Notes under the pieces: model-generated
Database searches by the model: none
The model's input: the letters and a program-made list of their open reading frames with translations, nothing else
What the model was told of the DNA's origin: nothing
Part shown: positions 6,212-12,649 of the stretch, in pieces
Layout: each line of letters starts with the position of its first letter
How positions within the stretch are numbered: the stretch's first letter is position 1
NCBI GenBank assembly: GCA_016844515.1
Contig: JAERMP010000191.1
Location: forward strand, 1-12,649
Direction: 5' to 3'
DNA: 12,649 bases
Source of the DNA: Thermoleophilia bacterium
Lineage (GTDB): Bacteria > Actinomycetota > Thermoleophilia > Gaiellales > Gaiellaceae
Made by a program: the position numbers and the translations under genes

Positions 6212-7777
6212 TGCGAGCCTCGGCGCTCGTCGACACCGTCGAAGCGGCTCTGCAGCCTCTCTCGCACGCACGAAACGTTGCCTGGTGGAACTCGCAGGTC
6301 GACGCGAGCAAGGACAACGAGCGACGACGGGCCGAGTCGGACCTTGCCTACTCGGACGCGCTCGCCGACCGGGAGCTCTTCGCTGCAGTCGAGGGCGCGC
6401 GCTCCGCCGCCGGTGACCCGGTCGCCGGGAGGCAGCTGGATCTTCTGCACAACCTGATGCTGTCCCGGCAGATCCCGGATGCACTTCGCGCGAGAATCGT
6501 CGATCTCGAGTCGGCCGTCGAGGTGCGCTTCTCGCGCCACCGAGGTGTTGTCGACGGAGTCGAGGTCAACGACAACGAGATCAAGCGCATCCTCCGCCAG
6601 AGCGATGATCCGAAGGAGCGCCGGGAGGCGTGGGAGGCGGCGAAGACCGTTGGTGCCTCGGTCGCCGACGACGTGCGCGAGCTTGCGAGGCTCCGAAACG
6701 AGGCTGCGCGTGGGCTTGGGTATCGCGACTGGTTCGCGCTCTCACTGGCGACGGACGAGCTCGACGAGGGGAAGCTGTTGGCGACTCTCGCCGACGCGGA
6801 CCGGGTCACGGCTGAGCCGTTTGCGCGTTGGAAGAGCGCACTCGATGAGAGGCTTGCGCTGCGCTTCGGGTGCTCCACCTCGGAACTTCGACCGTGGCAC
6901 TACGCCGATCCGTTCTTCCAGGAGACTCCGGCCGAAGGCTCCGTCGACCTCGACCCGCTTTTCGCGGGGAAGGACATCGTCTCGCTCTCCCGCAGGACGT
7001 TCGAGGGCATCGGGCTCGAGGTCGCGGCCATTCTCGACCGCAGCGATCTCTTCCCGCGAGCCGGTAAGTGCCAGCACGCCTTCTGCATCGACGTCGATCG
7101 CGGGGGCGACGTGCGGGTGCTCGCGAACGTCGTCGACAACCACGACTGGACCGACACGATGCTTCACGAGCTCGGCCACGGGGTGTACGACCTCGGGTTC
7201 GGCGAGAACCTTCCGTGGCTCCTCCGCAGCACGCACCTCGTAGCGACGGAGGCGTCGGCTCTTCTCTTCGGCGCACTCGCCGGCAGCCGCGAGTGGCTCG
7301 AGCGTGTTCTCGGGATCGGTGCGCTGGAGGGAGCCGAGCTCGAGGGCCGCCTGCGCGCAGCCCGCGCTGCCGAGCTCATGGTCTTCACGCGCTGGGTGCT
7401 CGTCATGAACGCGTTCGAGCGCGCGCTGTACGCGGATCCGGACAGCGACCTCGACTCGATCTGGTGGGAGCTCGTCGCTCGCTACCAGCTCCTCACGCCG
7501 CCCGACGGGCGGAGCGCCCCCGACTGGGCGGCGAAGATCCATATCGCCGCGGCGCCGGTCTACTACCACACGTATCTCTATGGCGCGATCGTCGCCTTGC
7601 AGTTGAAGGACGCGCGCCGCCGTCGGGGGGATCGTCGACCGCCCGGAGGCGGGGGCGGTCTTGGTGCAGAAGCTCTTCGCGCCTGGTCAGTCGATCCGCT
7701 GGGACCGCCTTGTCGAGCAGGCGTCGGAGTCTCCGCTCTCGGTCGAGTCGCTTGCGCGCGAGGTGACGATTGCCTGA
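6211..7777 (+). pseudogene. M2-like (M2/M3) zinc metallopeptidase with a frameshift near the C-terminus
   Basis: A gluzincin peptidase of about 521 residues once the frame is restored. Seen: a long helical N-terminal region, then LHELGH (H319, E320, H323) and a downstream ATEAS with E347 as third zinc ligand. The 24-residue step from the second His to the Glu matches angiotensin-converting enzyme (family M2). APVYYHTYLYGAIVALQLKDA is also M2-like; the related M3 family is the alternative. At about 7613-7627 (GCGCGCCGCCGTCGGGGGG) the frame shifts by +1: the expected tail GGIVDRPEAGAVLVQKLF...SLAREVTIA reads in the next frame and ends at TGA 7775, overlapping the start of the cupin. Without correction the protein runs to 8022 with an unrelated Arg/Ser-rich tail. 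The metal site is intact, so partial activity is possible. Start ATG overlaps the C45 stop by one base. Confidence 0.82.
7760..7765 (+). promoter_or_regulatory. Ribosome binding site GAGGTG deciding the cupin TTG start
   Basis: GAGGTG lies four bases before TTG 7770. It is the clearest binding site in the operon and supports a rare TTG start inside the 3' end of the peptidase gene. Confidence 0.6.
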
Positions 7778-8129
7778 GCGCACGGCTCGAGGCAATCTCT
7801 TCGAGAGTCCGGCCGGCCCCCTCGCGGAGGAGCTCGTCGAGTTGGTCGCGGGCGGAGATGGAGTCTCGATCGAGCGCATCGTCTCCACCGGGCAGGCGAC
7901 ACCCGCCGGACACTGGCTCGAGCAGGCTCGCGACGAGTGGGTCGTCTTGCTCGAGGGCGAGGCGGAGCTCGCGTACGACGACGGTTCGAGGCTGCGCCTG
8001 GGTCCCGGCGATCACGTCCTGATCCCAGCCGGGGAGCGGCACCGGGTCGAGTGGACGCGGACCGATCCACCGTGCATCTGGCTCGCCGTTTACGCCGACG
8101 CTCTCTCGGCTGCTGAGGACTACCGATGA
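7770..8129 (+). CDS. Small single-domain cupin
   Basis: A 119-residue cupin with one beta-barrel domain. Seen: motif 1 as AGHWLEQARDEWVVLLEGEAEL (H48, Q52, E56) and motif 2 as LGPGDHVLIPAGERHRVEW (H91), which would hold one metal ion. Cupins of this size bind small molecules or catalyse simple isomerase, dioxygenase or hydrolase steps, so function cannot be named. TTG start chosen from the GAGGTG site just upstream and because it precedes the first conserved residues; there is no in-frame ATG nearby. It overlaps the peptidase stop by 8 bases and the LtrA start by 4 (ATGA), so it sits firmly in the operon. It may process or sense the operon's metabolite (inference). Confidence 0.85.
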   Translation: MPERTARGNLFESPAGPLAEELVELVAGGDGVSIERIVSTGQATPAGHWLEQARDEWVVLLEGEAELAYDDGSRLRLGPGDHVLIPAGERHRVEWTRTDPPCIWLAVYADALSAAEDYR

Positions 8130-9289
8130 GCGATATCGCACCCCTCGTGAGCGCGCCCACCGCTGAGGAAGAGGAACGCAAGACCAGCTACCTGGAGCTC
8201 TTCTTCGATCTCATCTTCGTGTTCGCGTTTACACAGGTGGCTCTGCTGATCCTCGAGGACACGAGCGAGGCGGGGTTCGCCCGATCCGCTCTCGTGCTCG
8301 CGCTCGTCTGGTGGGCCTGGTCCGCGTACACGTGGATGACGAACGCGATCGACATCGAGAGCCTTGTTGTGCGACTCATCGTGCTGGCGGCCATGGCCGC
8401 AGCGTTCTTCATGGCCCTCGCGGTACCCGACGCGTATCAGGACGAGGGCGTCTGGTTCGCGGTCGCGTACTTCACCGTGCGCGTTCTCCACATCGCGCTC
8501 TTCGGCTGGGGTGTCCGCGACGACCCGGGTCAGCGGCGCGCCCTGCTCCGGCTCGCTCCGTGGTTCCTGTGCGCCGCTCTCGTCGTGCTCGCCGGTGGGT
8601 TCGTCGACGGCGACGCCCGCGCGTATGTGTGGCTCGGAGCACTGGTGATCGACGTCGCCGGCACCCTTGCTCCCGCGCAGGCCGGCTTCCGCGTCTCAGC
8701 GTCGCACTTCGCCGAGCGCTTCGCGCTGATCGTGATCATCGCGCTCGGCGAGTCGATCGTGGCGATCGGCGTCGCGACGGCGAACCTCGAACGGGATTGG
8801 GCCTTTGCTGCGGCGGTCGCGATCGCGTTCGCGGGCGTCGCCGCGCTCTGGTGGTCCTACTTCGACTTCACGGCCATTGCTGCCGAGCGATCGTTGAAGC
8901 GAGCACGCCCCGAGGCCCGCGCCCCGCTGGCACGGGATGTCTTCACCTTCTTCCACTACCCGATCGTGCTCGGGATCATCCTCTACGCGGTCGCCGCGAA
9001 GAAGACACTGGCCGACCCGGGCGAGCCACTGTCGGAGTCCGGGCGCTGGGCGCTCGGGCTCGGAGTCGCAGTCTTCCTCCTCGGTTTCGTGCTCGCGCGG
9101 TTCCGGGCACTCCGGCGCGTCGCGTGGGAGCGAATCGTCGCCGGCGCCGCCGCGCTGGTCGTCGCTGTCGCGCTCAACAGGGCCGACGCGATCGTGACCC
9201 TCTCCATCGTGATCGCGATCCTCGTCCTCTCCCTGGCGATCGAGACGGTGAGGCTGCGCGACCTTCGCGCCGAAGTCAAAGCCGGCTGA
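8126..9289 (+). CDS. ltrA: LtrA family membrane protein (low temperature requirement A)
   Basis: A 387-residue integral membrane protein of the LtrA family, named from a Listeria locus needed for growth in the cold; its biochemical role is unknown. Seen: the N-terminal hallmark SYLELFFDLIFVFAFTQ at about residues 21-37, several further hydrophobic spans, the second hallmark HFAERFALIVIIALGESIVAIG near residues 193-214, then WWSYFDF and four or so more spans ending in a basic cytoplasmic-looking tail. Length is typical. GAGGA at 8115-8119, six bases before the ATG, is a good ribosome binding site. It overlaps the cupin stop. As the only membrane protein of the rightward operon it could export or import the product, but this is inference. 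Confidence 0.92.
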   Translation: MSDIAPLVSAPTAEEEERKTSYLELFFDLIFVFAFTQVALLILEDTSEAGFARSALVLALVWWAWSAYTWMTNAIDIESLVVRLIVLAAMAAAFFMALAVPDAYQDEGVWFAVAYFTVRVLHIALFGWGVRDDPGQRRALLRLAPWFLCAALVVLAGGFVDGDARAYVWLGALVIDVAGTLAPAQAGFRVSASHFAERFALIVIIALGESIVAIGVATANLERDWAFAAAVAIAFAGVAALWWSYFDFTAIAAERSLKRARPEARAPLARDVFTFFHYPIVLGIILYAVAAKKTLADPGEPLSESGRWALGLGVAVFLLGFVLARFRALRRVAWERIVAGAAALVVAVALNRADAIVTLSIVIAILVLSLAIETVRLRDLRAEVKAG

Positions 9290-9308
9290 GCGCGAGCCAT
9301 TTCACGCC

Positions 9309-9327
9309 TTGTAACAGGCTGTTACAA
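9309..9327. repeat. Palindrome TTGTAACA-GGC-TGTTACAA
   Basis: A perfect 8-bp inverted repeat with a 3-base spacer, AT-rich against its surroundings, in the 61-base gap between the convergent ltrA and DUF393 genes. It could be a bidirectional terminator stem, but there is no clear T-run, or a dimeric regulator site. Its right arm overlaps the first copy of the tandem repeat. Confidence 0.55.
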
Positions 9328-9364
9328 AGCTAGGGGTATCTCCTACAAAGCTAGGGGTATCTCC
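9323..9364. repeat. Perfect 21-bp tandem duplication covering the DUF393 stop
   Basis: Positions 9323-9343 and 9344-9364 are identical; the unit begins TACAAAGCTAGG and ends GTATCTCC. Copy two holds the last codons and TAG stop of the leftward DUF393 gene. Because 21 is a multiple of three, copy one repeats the same frame: reading past the stop would add six residues (LCRRYP) and meet the same TAG again. Confidence 0.85.
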
Positions 9365-9746
9365 GGGGCGCCGGCCCATCCGGGGCGAGTCGACCGAGCG
9401 TGCGGCGATTTCGCGCAACGACTCCGTACACAGCGTCGAGAATCCTGTCGGGAGCTCGGCATATGAGCCAGGCCGCCGAGCGCGTCAGCCGCATGGCTTG
9501 GGCGAGCTCGCGCAGGCCGGTTCCGTACCCACTCAGCGCGCCATCCGTCTGTGCAAGACGCCACGTGTCGCGGCGCTCGCTCGCTGGGAGAACGGCAAGC
9601 AGCGAAGTTGCCGCATCGTCCTGCAGCGGGAGAAGCGCGAACTCGTGTCGGCGATCGAGCCGCACGATGCAGCGGGCAGCGAACCGACACAGGCGGCATT
9701 CACCGTCGTACAGGAGCACGGGTCGCCGAAGCTGAGCGGGCTTCAC
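9351..9746 (-). CDS. DUF393 (DCC motif) thiol-disulfide oxidoreductase-like protein
   Basis: A 131-residue protein of the DUF393/DCC family, distant thioredoxin-like proteins. Seen: VLLYDGECRLCRFAARC near the N-terminus, with the hallmark D14-x-x-C17-x-x-C20, followed by FALLPLQDD, GYGTGLRELAQAM and a helical, basic C-terminus. GTG at 9746 overlaps the methyltransferase stop (GTGA); longer readings up to 9959 run through the methyltransferase gene and give Arg-rich sequence, so they were rejected. It is the last gene of the leftward operon. The stop lies in the second copy of a 21-bp tandem repeat, so the final residues (RRYP) may be recent. Redox function is inferred from the CxxC motif. Confidence 0.88.
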   Translation of the reverse strand: MKPAQLRRPVLLYDGECRLCRFAARCIVRLDRRHEFALLPLQDDAATSLLAVLPASERRDTWRLAQTDGALSGYGTGLRELAQAMRLTRSAAWLICRAPDRILDAVYGVVARNRRTLGRLAPDGPAPRRYP

Positions 9747-10387
9747 CGACGCTCGCCCACGTACCAGAGCCCGGTTGCGTCGATGGCACCCTCGGCGATC
9801 AAGCGGCGCTCGAGGGGCTCGAGAGCGTCGTCGAGCCGGTGGCTGTACAGGTACGGCGTCCACTCGAAGAAGCGCTCGGCGAATCGATGCTCGAGCGCGC
9901 TCCGGATCTCCGACACGGGGTGGATAGCTGCGTGATCCGCATCCGACCGCCGTTCCCACTCTTCGAAGTCGTCCGGCATGGTGTCTTCGCGTCCTGCCGC
10001 GGCTAGAGCGCGGCGCTGGTGGTAGTACCAGCGCGCCGTATCGCCGGCAAGGCGCTCCTTCGCGAACTCCTCGAGGACGAGGACGCCTCCCCGCGGTAAG
10101 AAGGAGGCGATCTGGTCGAGCGCCCCTGCGAGATCTTCGATGTGATGGAGCGAAACGCTTGCCACCACGGCGTCGAACCCGCGTGCGTCCGAGAAGTCCT
10201 CGAGCCCGACTCGCACGAAGATCGTTCCTTCCGGTGCATGGGGGTCGATCGCGACGACCTCGAAGCCTCGCTCAGCGAGCGCCTGAGCAAGCTCGCCTCG
10301 GCCACAGCCGACCTCAAGGACGCGGGCGGGCGGCTCCGGCAGCCGGGCGCTCAGAAACTCGCAGAAAGCGGCCGCTCGCCTCGTCAT
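9743..10387 (-). CDS. Class I SAM-dependent methyltransferase
   Basis: A 214-residue Rossmann-fold methyltransferase. Seen: motif I ARVLEVGCGRGELAQAL (residues 21-37), the acidic end of strand 2 in VVAIDPH (D48), FDAVVASVSLHHIEDL (motif IV region) and FLPRGGVLVLEEF (post-motif). The second half is helical, with several aromatic residues (WYYHQRR; FFEWTPYLYSHRL) that probably form the substrate pocket. The ATG at 10387 overlaps the stop of the deacetylase-family gene (ATGA), so this start is firm, and its stop overlaps the DUF393 start. A small-molecule substrate is likely from the size and HHIEDL-type motif, but it cannot be named. Confidence 0.9.
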   Translation of the reverse strand: MTRRAAAFCEFLSARLPEPPARVLEVGCGRGELAQALAERGFEVVAIDPHAPEGTIFVRVGLEDFSDARGFDAVVASVSLHHIEDLAGALDQIASFLPRGGVLVLEEFAKERLAGDTARWYYHQRRALAAAGREDTMPDDFEEWERRSDADHAAIHPVSEIRSALEHRFAERFFEWTPYLYSHRLDDALEPLERRLIAEGAIDATGLWYVGERR

Positions 10388-11442
10388 CGGCTGCTCGCGC
10401 CCTCTTCGAATCCTTCGAGGGTTGCGCGCACGAGCGGGCCGATCGTGTCCAGGACATAGCCGCCCTCCTGGACGAAGACCGTCGGCAGCCCGAGCACTCC
10501 CAGGCGGCGACCGGCTTCGCGGAACCCGCCCTCCGTCACCTGGAGCGGCGAGTTGGGGTCGCCGGCTCCTGCATCCACTCCGAGCGGAATGACGAGCGCC
10601 CCGCTTCGATGGGCACGCGCCGACTGGAGCAGGAGGTCGATCCCGGCGAGCCACACTGCGTCGCCCGACCCGGGCTCGAGGGGCACGTTCAGGTTCGCTC
10701 CCTCTCCCGCCCCGCTGCCGCACTCGTCGGCGAACCCGAGGAAGTGCGGGAACCAGCCGTGCGCCGGATCGACGTGCACCGATCCCGTGAAGACGTCGTC
10801 GCGCTCCCAGAAGATCGCCTGAGCTCCGTTCCCGTGGTGCGCGTCGAGGTCGAGGACCGCGAGACGAGAAAACCGTTGGTCTCGCAGGTACTGGGCCGCG
10901 ACTGCGGAGTTGTTCAGGTAGCAAGAGCCGCCGAATGCCGCTCGCGTCACATGGTGCCCCGGTGGGCGGCAGCAGGCATACGCGGCGGGCGCCGCGGTCA
11001 GCGCTGCGTCGACCGCCGCGCGGGCGGCCTCCCACGTACCCTCAGCGACAACGGTCATCGTGTCGTAGCAGTACGCGCCCGTCCGGGCGGAAACGGCGTC
11101 CGGCACGCGCGGCTCGACGCCCGCAAGGAACCCGGGGGTGGGGAAGATGTATCCGACGACGTCGGGTTGACCGGGATCGGCGGGGAGCGCGGCAGCTTCC
11201 CACGCCTCCCACGCGCCGCGGAGAAACGCCACGAGCTCCGCGTCGTGCACGGCGAGCAGCGGGTCGTCCGGGTGACGTTCGGCGAGCACGATCGATGCAC
11301 CGGCTTCCTCGAGCGCAGCACGGATCGCCTCGGCTCGCTCGGGCAGCTCGTCGGCCGGGATGGGAACGCCGATCCAGACCGCGGTCTTTGGGTCGTGAAG
11401 CCGGTGCGCCTCCGTCCAGACGATCGGGATCGAGATCCCCAT
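10384..11442 (-). CDS. Histone deacetylase / acetylpolyamine amidohydrolase family enzyme
   Basis: A 352-residue zinc amidohydrolase of the HDAC superfamily; bacterial members deacetylate polyamines or other acyl-amines. Seen: RPPGHHV (catalytic H163, H164), GGSCYLNNSAVAA, LDLDAHHGNG (zinc ligands D200 and H202), LGVDAGAGDP (third ligand D290) and QEGGYVLDTIG (transition-state Tyr Y329). All residues needed for activity are present by alignment with HDAC8-type motifs. No signal peptide. ATG at 11442 follows the bicupin stop by 6 bases; no strong ribosome binding site is seen. It overlaps the methyltransferase gene by 4 bases. An acyl-amine substrate, perhaps acetylpolyamine, is the usual inference; the specific substrate is not shown. 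Confidence 0.92.
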   Translation of the reverse strand: MGISIPIVWTEAHRLHDPKTAVWIGVPIPADELPERAEAIRAALEEAGASIVLAERHPDDPLLAVHDAELVAFLRGAWEAWEAAALPADPGQPDVVGYIFPTPGFLAGVEPRVPDAVSARTGAYCYDTMTVVAEGTWEAARAAVDAALTAAPAAYACCRPPGHHVTRAAFGGSCYLNNSAVAAQYLRDQRFSRLAVLDLDAHHGNGAQAIFWERDDVFTGSVHVDPAHGWFPHFLGFADECGSGAGEGANLNVPLEPGSGDAVWLAGIDLLLQSARAHRSGALVIPLGVDAGAGDPNSPLQVTEGGFREAGRRLGVLGLPTVFVQEGGYVLDTIGPLVRATLEGFEEGASSR

Positions 11443-11448
11443 GTGCGG

Positions 11449-12144
11449 CTACCCGGCGAAGCGGTACTCGGCGGCGATCTCCGGCGTGAGGTACGCGGCG
11501 GACGGGCTTCCTGCGGGCGTGAAGATGCCGATCACGGTCATCACGGCCGATTCGCTCAGGTTCTCCACGATATGCACCTGTCGCGGTCGCAGCCGGAAGG
11601 TCGATCCGGGCCCGAGCTCCTCGGTCGTATCGCCGATGTGCAGCCGCCCGGGGCCGTCGGGTACCCACACGATCTCGTCGTAGAGGTGGTAGTGCCAGGG
11701 TGCTTTCCCCGGCGGGATGTAGCCGGCGAACAGGGTCGCGCGGGTCGATCCGTTGTGCGGGCCGAACAGGATCTGGAAGGAACGCGCACCCGTCGCCTTC
11801 TCGGAATCCGCTCGGACGAGGGTCGCAACGATCTCGCGCGATCCGATTGGGGCGTGGCGGTCGGCCTCGGGCTCGATTGTTGCCCGGACGACGCGGAGCT
11901 CGGAGGCGTCGGCGCTGAGCTGCGCTTCCTCGCCGGCGAGGATGAGGCCGCCAGCTCCAGCGTGAAGCGGCCGATTCTCACTCCCAAGCGTGAGCGAGCC
12001 CGAGCCTGCGACGACGAAGAGCAGCGAGTCGCGCTCATCCTCGCCGATGCTCTGACCGCTCCCCGGCGACATCCGGAGCTCCGAGAGTGCGAGCGCCGAC
12101 CCGTCGATCGCCGGGGTGAGCTCGTGAGTCTGAGCGCCGGTCAC
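11449..12144 (-). CDS. Bicupin with one metal-binding domain
   Basis: A 231-residue protein with two cupin domains. The C-terminal domain has a full metal site: PWHYHLYDEIVWV (H151, H153, E157) and LRPRQVHIVEN (H191). The N-terminal domain (about 30-95) keeps the barrel pattern (LLFVVAGSGSLTLG; AGGLILAGEEAQL) but has no His ligands, so it is probably structural. This arrangement is seen in ureidoglycine aminohydrolase-like and sugar-isomerase-like bicupins, but there is no clear specific match. GTG at 12144 comes 10 bases after the zinc-finger gene stop. It sits immediately upstream of the deacetylase-family gene, suggesting a shared pathway (inference). Confidence 0.85.
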   Translation of the reverse strand: MTGAQTHELTPAIDGSALALSELRMSPGSGQSIGEDERDSLLFVVAGSGSLTLGSENRPLHAGAGGLILAGEEAQLSADASELRVVRATIEPEADRHAPIGSREIVATLVRADSEKATGARSFQILFGPHNGSTRATLFAGYIPPGKAPWHYHLYDEIVWVPDGPGRLHIGDTTEELGPGSTFRLRPRQVHIVENLSESAVMTVIGIFTPAGSPSAAYLTPEIAAEYRFAG

Positions 12145-12154
12145 CGGGCGGAGC

Positions 12155-12433
12155 CTAGTTCGTGAGGACGAAGCCGGCCTTGTCCACGAAGCACCAGGTC
12201 CACTCCTCGTCGGGCTCCGCCGATCGAATCAGCGGGTGCCCGCTCTCGTGGAAGTGCGCCGTCGCATGGCGATTCGGAGAGTTGTCACAACAACAGACCT
12301 TCCCGCACGTGAGGCACATCCGGAGATGCATCCAGCGGCCGTCGAGCTTCAGGCACTCCTCGCACCCGAGCAGCGGCTCGGGCAGGTCGGTCACCTGGAT
12401 CGAATCTAGGTGGGAGCAGGCCGGCGTCGCCAC
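12155..12433 (-). CDS. UBP-type zinc-finger protein
   Basis: A 92-residue protein consisting almost entirely of a ZnF-UBP domain, the ubiquitin-C-terminus-binding finger of eukaryotic deubiquitinases and HDAC6. Seen: C6-x-H8, LLGCEECL (C24, C27), MCLTCGKVCCCDNSPNRHATAH (C40, C43, C48, H56, H60) and ESGHPLIRS (H66), then the typical end EWTWCFVDKAGFVL. GTG at 12433 has GAGG just upstream, overlapping the stop of the preceding gene. Bacterial stand-alone versions are common in Actinobacteria, but their ligand is unknown because these organisms lack canonical ubiquitin. Confidence 0.93.
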   Translation of the reverse strand: MATPACSHLDSIQVTDLPEPLLGCEECLKLDGRWMHLRMCLTCGKVCCCDNSPNRHATAHFHESGHPLIRSAEPDEEWTWCFVDKAGFVLTN

Positions 12434-12438
12434 GTGCC

Positions 12439-12649
12439 TCAGACGGAGAGCTCGATCTCTGCTGGGAGCTCGCCCGGCTCGTGCTCGGGCGCGAGCTCAT
12501 CGCGGACTCGCGTGTCGAAGTAGACGTACGCCGTGGCAAGTGCGACGAACGGCATCGTCACGGCGTAGACGAGCCCGGCGATCAGGTTGATGAAAGCGAA
12601 TGGAATGCTCGTCACGAAGATGAGGAGCGCTCCGATGAAGGGGCCGGCT
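12439..12649 (-). CDS. C-terminal part of a membrane protein (cut by window edge)
   Basis: The last 69 codons of a gene that begins beyond the window. The translation shows two or so hydrophobic spans (GPFIGALLIFVTSIPFAF; LIAGLVYAVTMPFVALATAY), then YVYFDTRVRDELAPEHEPG and an acidic tail ending ELSV before TGA at 12439-12441. The ending, membrane segment then Y-x-YFD-x-R, resembles YciC/DUF7544-like or glycerophosphodiester-phosphodiesterase-type membrane domains, but this is only a resemblance. The stop lies 5 bases before the zinc-finger start, so they share an operon. Confidence 0.8.
   Translation of the reverse strand, partial: AGPFIGALLIFVTSIPFAFINLIAGLVYAVTMPFVALATAYVYFDTRVRDELAPEHEPGELPAEIELSV

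Noticed and set aside
7628..8022. The uncorrected C-terminal extension of the peptidase frame past 7627
   Set aside because: The translation becomes Arg/Ser/Gly-rich and unlike the family, while the family's own tail is in the +1 frame ending at 7777.
10159..12165. A 668-codon rightward open frame opposite the methyltransferase, deacetylase-family and bicupin genes
   Set aside because: It crosses three well-supported genes on the other strand and its translation is low-complexity Arg/Glu/Val sequence without motifs.

Overview
The window is a GC-rich stretch of bacterial chromosome with short intergenic gaps, overlapping start/stop codons, and frequent GTG and TTG starts. Gene content (Pit/DUF47 pair, LtrA, cupins, ATP-grasp plus C45 hydrolase, UBP-type zinc finger, DCC-family DUF393) fits an actinobacterium-like lineage, perhaps a soil or environmental Thermoleophilia-type organism. 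That placement is inference only; there is no rRNA or marker gene. No tRNA, rRNA, CRISPR array or insertion sequence was recognised.

Left part, minus strand (1-2154): the 5' part of a PiT phosphate transporter gene (cut by the window edge) and its DUF47/PhoU-like partner. Upstream of them is a Rieske oxygenase alpha-subunit gene interrupted by one in-frame TAG, exactly where the conserved Glu of the NFLE-CYH motif should be.

Intergenic 2155-2520: this divergent region is unusually rich in long inverted repeats: a 15-bp stem, a 17-bp perfect stem, a 16+7-bp compound stem, an abutting 9-bp stem and an 11-bp perfect stem. Several pairs are G-U only if the plus strand is the RNA. The last two hairpins carry a Shine-Dalgarno-like sequence in the loop and an ATG in the 3' arm. 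It looks like a structured leader or small RNA feeding the rightward operon.

Rightward operon (2521-9289): M20 amidohydrolase (broken by a frameshift and an internal deletion), ATP-grasp ligase, C45 Ntn-hydrolase, M2-like zinc peptidase (frameshifted near its C-terminus), a small cupin and LtrA. Each gene overlaps the next by 1-8 bases, so they are probably translationally coupled. The set is a mix of amide-bond makers and breakers around an unknown substrate, and is the best candidate here for an undescribed pathway.

Leftward operon (12649 down to 9351): C-terminus of a membrane protein, a UBP zinc-finger protein, a bicupin, a histone-deacetylase/acetylpolyamine-amidohydrolase family enzyme, a class I SAM methyltransferase and a DUF393 (DCC motif) protein. 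They are separated by gaps of at most 11 bases or by 4-base overlaps. The two operons converge at 9290-9350, which holds a palindrome and a perfect 21-bp tandem duplication covering the DUF393 stop codon.

Three of the four most 5' genes on either side of the structured leader are damaged or interrupted, while the remaining genes read cleanly. Whether this is real decay or assembly error cannot be decided from the sequence alone.
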